Positions 35,864-45,400 of a stretch of 64,000 nt of DNA are shown here, piece after piece. The notes below the pieces were generated by a model. That model was not told the DNA's origin, ran no database searches, and saw only the letters and a program-made list of their open reading frames with translations. Each line of letters begins with the position of its first letter. Positions within the stretch are counted from its first letter, which is position 1. This DNA is from Phycisphaeraceae bacterium. Its GTDB lineage: Bacteria; Planctomycetota; Phycisphaerae; Phycisphaerales; SM1A02. The translations under genes and the position numbers were made by a program. Location: assembly GCA_019636735.1 (NCBI GenBank), contig JAHBWY010000007.1, positions 1 through 64,000 of the forward strand. The letters are read 5' to 3'.

Positions 35864-36777
35864 TGTTCGGCGTCGTCACACTCATCCTGATCGGAGCACT
35901 CCTCGCATGGCTTCTCGCGGTGATGGGCGTCGCCCTCGAAGCACTGCGACCGCGTCGACGCACGCTCGCGTGGGCCCTCACGATGGGCAGCCCCGCCGAC
36001 CCCGAGGAGTTGCCAGACATGAAGGGCCGCTTTCGGCTGCATCATGCGCGACTCTCCATTGGTCTTGAAGTCCCATGCTGGGATCTCGAGGGATTGGCCC
36101 CCGCGGGTCCACTCGTCGTCATCGTGCACGGATGGGGGCGCTCGCGCTGGGATTCGTTGCGACGCGCGCCCCTCGTCCTCCCCCACGCCTCGCGCGTTCT
36201 CCTTCCCGATCTTCGCGGCCATGGCGAAGCGCGAGGGCTGACCCGCCTCGGCTCGATTGAGGCCGATGACCTCATCGCACTCCTCAACGAGCGCGGCGCG
36301 CTCGATGCTGGCGCTCCACCGATCGTCGTGATCGGCCACTCGATGGGGGCCGGTATCGCGGTCCGCGCAGCGCTCCGCTCACCGGCGATCCGGGCCGTGA
36401 TCGCGCTCGCCCCCTACAACCGCGTGCGCACGCCAATCTCGGCTCGACTGACGCTGAGGGGGCTGCCATCCGCGCTCCTCGTGCGCCCCTCGCTCATGGT
36501 GCTCCGCACTCTTGGCGTGCGCGATGATGCGTTGACCGACGCGGCGGCTGGGCTCCTGGTTCCGCTCACGGTGATCTCGGCCGAGAGTGACCTCATCTCG
36601 CCAGCCCAGGATGGTCGAGCGATCGCCGCGCGGGTGCCCGAGGGCCGAGGAACCTCTCACCTGCTGCCTGGAAGCGACCACGCGGAACCGGGCACCGCCG
36701 AACCGGAGCGCTACGCGAAGTTGGTCGTCGACGCACTCGTCAGGGTGACGAAGCCTTCGTCGGGCGAAGGAAGCTGA
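35863..36777 (+). CDS. Membrane-anchored alpha/beta hydrolase
   Basis: A 304-residue serine hydrolase with an N-terminal membrane helix (GVVTLILIGALLAWLLAVMG), so the catalytic domain is likely tethered to the membrane. Nucleophile elbow GHSMGAG, oxyanion-hole segment VHGWGRS, acid in SAESDLISP and His in LPGSDHAEPG complete a lipase/esterase-like triad. The ATG 35863 overlaps the upstream stop by one base (TGATG), linking it to the pheT operon; GTG 35860 is an alternative. The last 38 bp overlap the convergent gene. Substrate unknown. Confidence 0.85.
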   Translation: MFGVVTLILIGALLAWLLAVMGVALEALRPRRRTLAWALTMGSPADPEELPDMKGRFRLHHARLSIGLEVPCWDLEGLAPAGPLVVIVHGWGRSRWDSLRRAPLVLPHASRVLLPDLRGHGEARGLTRLGSIEADDLIALLNERGALDAGAPPIVVIGHSMGAGIAVRAALRSPAIRAVIALAPYNRVRTPISARLTLRGLPSALLVRPSLMVLRTLGVRDDALTDAAAGLLVPLTVISAESDLISPAQDGRAIAARVPEGRGTSHLLPGSDHAEPGTAEPERYAKLVVDALVRVTKPSSGEGS

Positions 36778-38557
36778 AGCGATAGACGAGGCCCCGATTG
36801 TCCGCGGCGAAATCCCAGAGCTGGGGGCCGACGAACTGCGAGATGAACTCGGGATCCATCTTCCGCAGGGTGTCGATCATCTTGGTCGGGAGTTCGACGC
36901 CGACGACCTCGCTGACGACGCGACCGCGTTCGTCGACAAAGTCGAGCACTTCCGACTTCCCATCGGAAGCCATGAGGGCCTGGCGTGTGACCTCGAAGCC
37001 GGCGACGGTGTCGAACCAGCCCCATCCGACCAGCGGCCGCGACGGAAGGAGCGACATGGCCGCCTTCTCCGCGGGGGACTGGATGGGACCGCCGCCGCCC
37101 TGCGCCGTGCTGCGCAGCGCCTGCTCCACCTTGGGCGTCTGACCAATCAGCATGAAGCCGCCACCAAAGCCGACGGAGAAGTCGTCGAGTGTGAAGATCG
37201 TCTGGCCGAGGAAGTCGCGGCTCTGCATGCCAACCATCGGGGCGAACATGTTGATGAGCGGCAGCACCGCTTGCTCATCGCTGCACGCAAGCGCGATCGT
37301 GTTCGACTGGCCGTCATCATCGGCGGGCGTGGAGACGGAGGTGAACACATGGAGGTCCGGTCCCAGCGCCGCGAAGGCGCTTCGAAGCACCGGGCCGTAG
37401 GCCTGAAGCATCGGCTCGATCTCCTGCGCATACATTTCAGGAAGACTGGCGACCGTGCCATCGACCACCTTCATCAGATCCGCAAAGGCAATGTTCATCC
37501 GGCCGTAGCCAATGGCATCGGTCGGAACGACCGCCGGTGCCGCGCCCGGCGAGGCGGTGCTCAACAGCGAAAGCAGACCCTTGCGTCCCCCAGGCGAGAA
37601 GATGGACACGGCCCCGTCGATCTGGCCAATCGAGCCATCGAAAGTCAGCGAGCCGCCGTAGGCCTGAATGTCGCCAAAGAGCTGGGTGAGCAGCGGCGAC
37701 GCCATCGCCATCATGCCGCCGCCCGCCTCCTGGACGAGCGGCTGAAGCGGTCCGGTGCGGAGCAGAATCTGCACATCGCCCTTGCCGAGTTGCGTGAGGG
37801 CATCCCGGGCATCCTCCTGGTCGGTCACGAGGTTCTTGGGCGGCGAATCAATGTTCGCGAGCGCATCCTCAAGTCCATCAAAGGTGGACGCGAAGACGAA
37901 CCTCGCGCCATCGCGCACATAGGCGATGCGCTCGACCGCCCCGAGTTCATCCATGGGGTTCGGACCGAGCGGTGACGGGCCGGAGCCTCCACCCTGCTGC
38001 GGGAGATCAATGATGATCGCCTTGCGACCTCGCACATCGCGACGCGTCACGCGGTCAGGCGACTGCTTCTCAATCTCCTTGATGTTCGCTTCGAAGAACG
38101 CTTCCATCTTCTCGGCGCCATCACCCCAGTCGAAGACACCCATGAAGGTCGACTCGAGGACATCGAGCTCCTCGTTGCGATCGAGGTACCCGGCAAGACC
38201 TCCACTCACGGGCCAACTCAGCGTGTCCTCGGGAAGCTCGAGTTCCTTGAGACGGTCGGTGAGACCATCCTTGAACTCCTTCCAGTCATCGGCGACCGCT
38301 CGCTGGACCGTCTCGCTCTGCCAGAGCGCAAAGAGCGGTGTGCGCTGGAAGCGCTCCACCGAGCCCCGGATGTCATCGGCCATCACCAGCACGAAGCTGC
38401 GCGACGGCGCGATCGTGCGGATGGACACCGAGTCGTCCGCCTGCGCCGGGCCATGGGCGAACACCATCAGGAGCGCTGCTGGCGCGAGCGCGACCGAGGC
38501 ACGACGCGAGCGGGAAGCCGCGCGGTGCGCAGCAACGAAGGGGGTGTGTGAGTTCAT
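36740..38557 (-). CDS. Large secreted protein of unknown function
   Basis: A 605-residue exported protein that I do not recognise. The signal peptide includes APAALLMVFAHGPAQADD. The mature part begins SVSIRTIAPSRSFVLVMADD and has a mixed alpha/beta composition with conserved-looking segments such as DRVTRRDVRGRKAIIIDLPQ, AYGGSLTFDGSIGQIDGAVS and FTLDDFSVGFGGGFMLIGQT. No catalytic motif is evident. ATG 38557 was chosen for the signal peptide; the open frame runs to 38596. It starts 22 bp after the stop of the HtrA-like protease gene, suggesting joint transcription. Its 3' end overlaps the hydrolase gene by 38 bp. Confidence 0.78.
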   Translation of the reverse strand: MNSHTPFVAAHRAASRSRRASVALAPAALLMVFAHGPAQADDSVSIRTIAPSRSFVLVMADDIRGSVERFQRTPLFALWQSETVQRAVADDWKEFKDGLTDRLKELELPEDTLSWPVSGGLAGYLDRNEELDVLESTFMGVFDWGDGAEKMEAFFEANIKEIEKQSPDRVTRRDVRGRKAIIIDLPQQGGGSGPSPLGPNPMDELGAVERIAYVRDGARFVFASTFDGLEDALANIDSPPKNLVTDQEDARDALTQLGKGDVQILLRTGPLQPLVQEAGGGMMAMASPLLTQLFGDIQAYGGSLTFDGSIGQIDGAVSIFSPGGRKGLLSLLSTASPGAAPAVVPTDAIGYGRMNIAFADLMKVVDGTVASLPEMYAQEIEPMLQAYGPVLRSAFAALGPDLHVFTSVSTPADDDGQSNTIALACSDEQAVLPLINMFAPMVGMQSRDFLGQTIFTLDDFSVGFGGGFMLIGQTPKVEQALRSTAQGGGGPIQSPAEKAAMSLLPSRPLVGWGWFDTVAGFEVTRQALMASDGKSEVLDFVDERGRVVSEVVGVELPTKMIDTLRKMDPEFISQFVGPQLWDFAADNRGLVYRFSFLRPTKASSP

Positions 38558-38579
38558 GGGAGTGTCTTGAAATCGGCGA

Positions 38580-39530
38580 TCAGGAACCGCTGCCATCTCG
38601 AAGCATCGGGGGCACGCCTGCTCGCGTTCTCGAGGGCGGCTCGTGGTACTTGTAACCGGAGTTCGGGTTCCGCTTGTCGTAGGCGAAGGCCTCGCGATTG
38701 CGCAGGAAGTCCTTCACATATCGCGAGGGGATCGCGAAACCCATGTTCTCGCCGAACATGAGCTTCATATTGGTGATGCCGATCACTTCGCCGCGGGTGT
38801 TGAAGAGCGGGCCACCGCTGTTTCCCGGGTTGATGGGCGTGTCCGTCTGGATATAGGTTCGTCCACCCATGCTGCGACGCGGCGTGCTGATCACGCCCTG
38901 GGTCAGCGTGCGCTCGAGCCCGAGAGGATTTCCGATCGCGAAGACCGGCTGACCGATCTCGAGGCGCTCCTCGCGTTCGAGTGGCGCGGGGACATAGGTG
39001 CGGCCCGGCACTACTGGAAGCTGTACGAGCGCCAGGTCCATTTCGTTGTTCACCGCGATCAGTTCCACATCGTCAATATCGCGGCGCGTCAGCGAACCGT
39101 CGGCCTCGGGGAACCAGACCGTCGCCTGAAGCTTGGTCTCGCCCTGCACGACATGGGCGTTGGTGATGGCGTGGCCTTCGCGATTGATGATGACACCTGA
39201 GCCGAGACCGCTCGGTGTCCGCACCTTGATGACCGATGGGCCGATGATCTTCGCGTGCTCCTTGGGCGACATGGTGGGCGAGTTCACCGCCACGAAGAAG
39301 AGATCCTCCGCAGCCACCTCGGCGGCCTGCGCCGGCGCCGCGGTGACGATGTCGCCGACATCTTCAAGTTCGAGAACCACGACATCGGGACCGATGTCCA
39401 CCCAGACCCGGCGATCCGTGCGCTTCAGGATCTGACCTTGGACGACGGCCCCGCTCTTGAGGGTGACGACATCCTTGGCGTCCTCAGTGACGGCGCCAAG
39501 CGCCACGGCAACGATCAAGGCCTCGAACAT
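38580..39530 (-). CDS. Secreted HtrA-like trypsin-family serine protease without PDZ domain
   Basis: A 316-residue protease exported by an N-terminal signal-like helix (MFEALIVAVALGAV). Residues 20-62 form a small beta domain (VVTLKSGAVVQGQI) like that in the DUF481-type protein. The protease domain carries the triad His126 (TNAHVV), Asp165 (NNEMDLALV) and Ser238 (NPGNSGGPL). After it there are only about 60 residues, so the PDZ domain typical of DegP/HtrA is missing. ATG 39530 is chosen; the frame extends to 39617 through the divergent promoter region. It is divergent from the FG-GAP protein gene with 77 bp between starts. Confidence 0.88.
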   Translation of the reverse strand: MFEALIVAVALGAVTEDAKDVVTLKSGAVVQGQILKRTDRRVWVDIGPDVVVLELEDVGDIVTAAPAQAAEVAAEDLFFVAVNSPTMSPKEHAKIIGPSVIKVRTPSGLGSGVIINREGHAITNAHVVQGETKLQATVWFPEADGSLTRRDIDDVELIAVNNEMDLALVQLPVVPGRTYVPAPLEREERLEIGQPVFAIGNPLGLERTLTQGVISTPRRSMGGRTYIQTDTPINPGNSGGPLFNTRGEVIGITNMKLMFGENMGFAIPSRYVKDFLRNREAFAYDKRNPNSGYKYHEPPSRTRAGVPPMLRDGSGS

Positions 39531-39576
39531 GGTGTGGATCCTCGGGAGTGCAAGAGCGTTACTATAAGCGTTCCCC

Positions 39577-39590
39577 CTCCCGCAAGGGAG
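39577..39590. promoter_or_regulatory. Small GNRA-type hairpin in the divergent region
   Basis: CTCCC (39577-39581) pairs with GGGAG (39586-39590) around a GCAA tetraloop. It lies in the 77-bp region between the protease and FG-GAP gene starts and ends 17 nt before ATG 39608, just ahead of the AAGGA ribosome-binding site of the plus-strand gene. Confidence 0.3.
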
Positions 39591-39607
39591 CTTCACCAAG
39601 GAACACC

Positions 39608-41965
39608 ATGACAGCACGATCTTTCCGGCGCACCACGCTGGTCACCCTGATGTCCACCCTGGCCGTCTCCATGGCTCCAACCATGGCGGTCGCCGACGAT
39701 CTCGCGGGCTACTTCGGATTCGAACCGCTCGAGGTCATCAAGATCGATCCGCGGGCCGGCCCCTTCATCGTGGTGGATCTCAACGGCGACGGCCTGCTCG
39801 ACATGGTGGCCGTCAACAACCACAAGAGCCGGCTCGACATCCTCTATCAGAAGAAGGGCGCCCTCCCGACCGATGAGCCGCCACCACCACGAGGTCCGAA
39901 CGAGCTCCCCGATCACTGGCGCTTCCGGCGCGACAGCATCACGGTCAGCCACGAAGTGAGAGGCGTTGTTCCCTACGATTTCGATCACGACGGGCTCATG
40001 GACCTGATCTATGTCGGAGTGCCGGGGCACATCGTCTTCATCCGGCAGACGAGGGCGGGCGTCTTCGAAGTGACGCGCCGAATTCCCGTGCGCGGGCTCA
40101 ATGCGAACCGCGATGCAATCGCCATCGCCGATGTCATGGGCGACGCCAAGCCCGAGCTCATCACGATCGTCAACGGACGCATCTCCATCTGGCCCCTTGA
40201 TGGCGACAACCTCGGAACGCCGGTCGAGCTCTCGCCCGGCACGGGCAACATCATCGCGGTGCTCATCGATGACTTCGATGGCAACGGCACGAAGGACATC
40301 GTCGGCGTGATGCCGGATGACGCCTCGCCAATCCGGGTCTGGTTCACTTCGCGAGATGGCGACAAGACGGTGATCGGCCCGCAGCTTCGATTCGAGAGCG
40401 TGCCGCTGCGCGAAGCGGCGGCCGTGCGCCTGCCGACCCGCAATGCGGCGCTGCTCGGGCTCATCGAGCGCCCGAGCAAGAGGACCGTGTTCTACGAGTT
40501 TGGCCGGACTCCGATCGATCGCAGTGGCGATCGACAGACCGCCATCCAGACCTGGAGCTGGGAAGACCCGGGCAATCGCCGACGCGACTACGCGGTGGTC
40601 GACCTCGACGGCGACGGCTTCCTCGATCTTCTCGCCACCAACACGCAGACGAACTCGATCATGGCGTACCTCCAGCGCGCCGGGCGGGGCTTCGATCGCG
40701 CCGTTGCCAATCCCTCATACGCCGATCTCAACGGCGTCGCGGCGTATGCACCGACCGGTGGCCCAGTGCAGGTGTTCGCACTCTCAGAGAAGGAGGGCGT
40801 CGCCGGTCGAAGCGTGGTCGAGGACGGTCGCATTCCCTTCCCGCAGGCGCTGCGGCTCCCGTCGGGCGTCACGCCCTCGACCATGGCGCTTCTGCGCGTC
40901 GCGGGTTCGACCCGCGTAGGCGTCGTGTGCAAGGATGGCCGCAACTTCACCTTGGAGCTCATTCCTCCCGACGGTTCCGAGGAAGGTCGGCAATCGATTG
41001 CGCTCGGACAGCTCTCCCGCGCACCGGAAACGATGATTGCCCTTGAGGCCGGCGATGGTGCCGCGAATGTCCTCTTCTTCACTCCCGATCGACCGTTGAC
41101 GATGGCGCACTGGGACGGGCAGTCGTGGAAGGTGCTTGAAAGCAAGGACATGGGACAGTTCGGGCTGGTCCAGGCGGCCAGTGGCCTGAACACCGCCGTC
41201 TTCGATGTCACCGGCGACGGCCAGCCGGAACTGCTGGTCGCCGATCGCAACTTCATTCGCGCGCTTCGATACGACCCGAAGCCCCCCGCCGGCCAGAGCC
41301 CCGGCTGGCAGGTGGTCGAGCAGATGAATGCGCTCGCCCGCGACGCCAAGCTCAACTCGCTCACCATCATGGGCGACCGCGTGGTCGCGGGCGACTCGGA
41401 CAACGGCAAGCTTCTCTTCTTCGCCCGCGAGAGTGCCTCGGACGCGAGTGGGTCCACGGCCGGATCAGCGCAGGTGTGGCGACAGGTCGATGTCGTCGAC
41501 ATTCCCTCATTCAAGTTCAACCGACTGCACTCCGGTCACTTCTCGGGTGACACGCAGGACAACATCCTGCTCATCGGGGACGATGGATTTGCCGTGGTGC
41601 GCCTCGCCGGCGATCGGATGCGCATGCATGAGGTGGCGAGCTATGTGAGCGATGATCCGCGCCGCGTCCATCACGAAATGGTGGTGGGCGATGTCAACGG
41701 CGACGGCTTCACCGATGTGGTCCTGCTTGATGCCGGCCAGCAGATGGCCGAGATCCTCACCTTCTCCGAGTCGGAGCGGGTGATGCTGGGCAATCAGTTT
41801 GCTGTCTTTGAGAGCCGACTCTTCACAAGCGGAGAACCGCGCGAGTTCGAGCCGAGCATGGGGTGGATCGCCGATGTCACCGGCAACGGCCTCAAGGATC
41901 TCATCCTGCTCGCCCACGATCGCCTGCTCCTCTACCCGCAGCAGGCGGAAGCCAAGTCTCCCTGA
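39608..41965 (+). CDS. Secreted FG-GAP/VCBS repeat protein
   Basis: A 785-residue exported protein with a signal peptide ending VADD. The mature part is a beta-propeller-like array of FG-GAP/VCBS repeats with calcium-binding Asp/Asn loops: DLNGDGLLDMV, DFDHDGLMDLI, DDFDGNGTKDIV, DLDGDGFLDLL, DVTGDGQPELL, DVNGDGFTDVV and DVTGNGLKDLI. Such proteins usually sit on the surface or in the periplasm and bind ligands. AAGGA at 39598-39602 is 5 nt before ATG 39608 and fixes the start. A protease gene is divergent from it and the YbjQ-family gene is 40 bp downstream. Confidence 0.88.
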   Translation: MTARSFRRTTLVTLMSTLAVSMAPTMAVADDLAGYFGFEPLEVIKIDPRAGPFIVVDLNGDGLLDMVAVNNHKSRLDILYQKKGALPTDEPPPPRGPNELPDHWRFRRDSITVSHEVRGVVPYDFDHDGLMDLIYVGVPGHIVFIRQTRAGVFEVTRRIPVRGLNANRDAIAIADVMGDAKPELITIVNGRISIWPLDGDNLGTPVELSPGTGNIIAVLIDDFDGNGTKDIVGVMPDDASPIRVWFTSRDGDKTVIGPQLRFESVPLREAAAVRLPTRNAALLGLIERPSKRTVFYEFGRTPIDRSGDRQTAIQTWSWEDPGNRRRDYAVVDLDGDGFLDLLATNTQTNSIMAYLQRAGRGFDRAVANPSYADLNGVAAYAPTGGPVQVFALSEKEGVAGRSVVEDGRIPFPQALRLPSGVTPSTMALLRVAGSTRVGVVCKDGRNFTLELIPPDGSEEGRQSIALGQLSRAPETMIALEAGDGAANVLFFTPDRPLTMAHWDGQSWKVLESKDMGQFGLVQAASGLNTAVFDVTGDGQPELLVADRNFIRALRYDPKPPAGQSPGWQVVEQMNALARDAKLNSLTIMGDRVVAGDSDNGKLLFFARESASDASGSTAGSAQVWRQVDVVDIPSFKFNRLHSGHFSGDTQDNILLIGDDGFAVVRLAGDRMRMHEVASYVSDDPRRVHHEMVVGDVNGDGFTDVVLLDAGQQMAEILTFSESERVMLGNQFAVFESRLFTSGEPREFEPSMGWIADVTGNGLKDLILLAHDRLLLYPQQAEAKSP

Positions 41966-42005
41966 GCGAACCAATCATCGCCCGCGACCTCCACGAGGGA
42001 CCGAC

Positions 42006-42338
42006 ATGTTCGTGACCACGACCTTCTCTTTCGAGGGCTATCGCATCGCACGGTACTGCGGCATGGTGCGCGGCATCATTGTTCGAGCGCCGACGATTTC
42101 GCAGGGCATCATGGGCGGATTGAAGGGCATCGTGGGCGGCAACATCGGTGCCTACACCGACATGTGCGAGCAGGCGCGGCAGCACGCCTTCGATCGCCTG
42201 GTCGAGCATGCGCAGCAGCTCGGCGCCAACGCGATCGTCGGCCTCCGCTACGACTCATCCGATGTGGGTGCCTCGACCTCGGCCGTCGAAGTGCTCTGCT
42301 ACGGCACGGCTGTCGTGATCGAGCCAACCACCACCTGA
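42006..42338 (+). CDS. YbjQ/UPF0145-family protein
   Basis: A 110-residue protein of the YbjQ family (called heavy-metal-binding domain, though no function is proven). Family features are FVTTTFSFEGYRIARYCGMV, GIIVRAPTI, and the C-terminal segment LGANAIVGLRYDSS ... VEVLCYGTAVVI. These proteins form pentamers in known structures. A GAGGGA sequence lies just upstream of ATG 42006. It follows the FG-GAP gene on the same strand and converges with the ResB-CcsA gene. Confidence 0.88.
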   Translation: MFVTTTFSFEGYRIARYCGMVRGIIVRAPTISQGIMGGLKGIVGGNIGAYTDMCEQARQHAFDRLVEHAQQLGANAIVGLRYDSSDVGASTSAVEVLCYGTAVVIEPTTT

Positions 42339-42454
42339 GTGTGCCTGATCGAGGCGAAGGCCCCGCCGAGCGGTTCGATCACCGTCGACCCGGCGCGATT
42401 CGAACGCCGCTGGTGCCCGCTTGACGCGAACCCAACTGACCACGACGCCGTGGC

Positions 42455-45400
42455 TCAGGCGTAGCTGTGCAGGCCGGTGATCACGAAGTTGATGACGATC
42501 CAGTTGAAGAGCATGACCGCGGCACCGATCACCGCGAGAACGGCCGTCCAGAGCCCCTTGTCCTTGGCGTAGAGCCGGACATGGATCAGGATCGCGAAGA
42601 CGAGGAAGGTGTTGAGCGCGAAGACCTCCTTCGGATCCCATCCCCATGGGCGTCCCCAACTGTGGTCGGCCCAGATCGCACCCATCGCAATACCCGCCCA
42701 GAGGAGCACGAAGGAAATCTCCATGAGAAGCATGGTGACTCCATCGAGGACCTCGCCAAGGCGAGCGCCTCGATGCGCCGTGAGCGCGTCACTCCCCGGC
42801 ACACCCGACATTGCCGCGCCTCCGGACGCCATCGCCAGCATCTCCCCCGCCCCGCCGACGCGCGCAAAGGTCGCGGCACCACCGGTGATCCGGTGGATCA
42901 TGTACGCGAAGGCGCTCACCGCCGCCATGAAGATCAGCGCGTAGCTGAAGATGATCACATTCGTGTGGATGTAGAGCCACACATCGTGAAGCACCGGCAT
43001 CATGTTCGAGATGTTCGGGTTGAGCTGCGCGGGCATCAGGGCCACCGCCATCAGCGCGACCATGCTGCCCACTGATGCGCCGAGCGCGAAGTAGCCGCGC
43101 ATCGGCATGCGCCGGGCGAGGATCTCGAGCACCACGGCTGCACAGGTGCCCATCCATGCCGCTGTCGTGACCGCTTCGAACATGTTCGAGTTTGGCCAGC
43201 GACCGGAGATCCACCAGCGAAGTCCCACCGCCGTCGTCTGAAGGAGGAACGCCACCGCGAAGACCACGAGGCCGATACGCAGCGCCGTGGGCCAGCGGTA
43301 GACGAGTCCAAGCAGCAGGAAGACGATCGCCCCCATGAAGACGAGCCAGACGCGCGTCATGTTGCCGTTGCGGAAGTACCAGCTCTCCCACCAGAGACGC
43401 GCGGTCTCGGGGTAGACCTCGGGATCGGTCATGTGCAGGAGGTCAGCCAGTTGCTGGACGGCCTTGTTGACCGCGTTCGCATCGCCGGAGCCCCATCCCG
43501 TCACCAGCGCTCGCCACGCGGCGGCGATCTGCGCCTGGAGTTCGGGGTCAAGTCCGTCGAGCGGCGTGTCGGCGGCCTCGGCGCCCATGCGCCGCGCTCG
43601 ATTGGCATCGAAGCCATCGGGGCCCGGCAGCAACTGGATCTCGCCGATGGTGCGCCACGGGGCATCGGTGCGCCCGCCACCCGGCGGCAGGATGCGCAGG
43701 AGCATCAGCAGCGTGGCGGGGTTCTTCAGGTTCAGCGCGGCCGTGATCTGATCCACCTGCCGTGCCGTTCGAATCAGGTCCCCTTCCAGTTCGCGCATGA
43801 CATTCGCGAGTTCGCGGCGCCACTGTCGCACCCCGGGCTCCACCAGGAACTGCTCGCTGATCAATCCGGTTCGCTCGAAGACATCCATGCGCTCCGACAC
43901 GGTCGAGACATCGATCCCGGCGATCGGACGACCGATGACGGCGGCATCACCCGCCGCCGCACGCCACGCCTCGGCGATGCGCGCGCGAACCTCGCGGTTC
44001 TTGATGTAGATCACATCGGCGTCGGCATAGGCCTCCGGGCGCAGGAGCATGTCGAGGTAGGTGAAGGCCGTCGACTGGCCCGCGATCGTGCGCGGGCCCG
44101 ACACCACATTCATGATGGTGTTGGCGAAGCTGCCATAGCTCTTGAGTCGGCCCTCGGAGTGCACGGCAATGGAACCGAGCGGACGAAGATCGACCTGCTC
44201 GGCGAAGGAACGCGCCTTCGGAGGAGCGCCCTCGGACGGCGTGTCGGCGAAGGCGGCTCGCATGGGAACGACCATGGCGAGCGCCACGATCGCGGTCGAG
44301 GCGAGTGCCTTCGATCCTGACTTCCTCGAGAGTGCTCGCCCGCTTGCGGCAACCTCCGCGTGAACCCGCGCGATGCGGCGCCGCTTGAGAATGGGCTTCA
44401 CATAGAAGGCGTAGATCATGCCGATGGTCGAGAGCACGACGCCGAAGAGCTGTGTGTACACGCCATGCCTGTTGCCGACGCCGAGCACCGTGTAGTTGAG
44501 GCCCTGGCTGGCGCGTTCACCCTGCCGCCGCGCCTCTTCGGGCGGGTCCCACTTGGCCTGGAAGTATGAGAAGCCTCCGTTCTCGACCGGCGCGTTCACG
44601 CTGACCTCCGTGGGTGCTCCCCATGAACCGTCAGGCTTCCTGAATCGAAGCACGCTGGTGTAGTCGCGGATCGACCCCGTCTCACCGGTGTAGCCACCGA
44701 CATGCGAAGTGAGGACGAAGGTGTCGAGAATGATCTCCGTCGGAAGCGGAATGCGCTGCCGACCGAAGATGACCTCGGCGACACGACCATCGGCGAGCCT
44801 GATTCGCGTCGGGCGGTACTCATTGCGACGGATGCGCTCCTCGGGGCGATCGAAGACATAGGGATGGAAGGGCAGCCATGTGGGGGCTCCTTCGGGAGCG
44901 CGAAGGCGCACTCGGCTGAGCAGTTCTCCCGCATCACGAATGCGCTGAGCCGGATGCACGATGAGCGGGCGCGGCTCGGAGAGCGCTCGCGGCAGGTATC
45001 GCGTGACCTCGATCGAGAGACCGGCCCCGAGATCCGTGCGCTCTCCGGCGGAGAGATCGGCCGTCTGGGCCGGCTCACTGCCGATCGCGGTGACACTGCG
45101 AAGGCGCTCAGGCTCCGGTCCCGCGACCAGCAGGACGATGGACCGCCCGATTCCCGGCTCATAGAGCACTTCGATCGACGGGTCGGCGAGAGCCGGTGCC
45201 CGGTGGGGATCGCTCGCGTCAGTTGGTGCATCGCGCGTCATCTCAGCGCGATCGAAGACCCAGCGCCGTTGCGGGCCACTGGGCGTGCGAAGTTCGACGA
45301 TGGCGAGGCTCACCGGCGTTCCGGCGATGGGAACATCATCCTCGAGTGCCACCACGCGATAGGAGTAGCCGTTCGAAGGATCGCCGATCGGGGTCATGCC

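Noticed and set aside
42362-42420. T-loop-like sequences (TTCGAAT/GGTTCGATC) resembling a tRNA end
   Set aside because: Only three T-stem pairs form, and no D-arm, anticodon arm or acceptor stem can be drawn around them.
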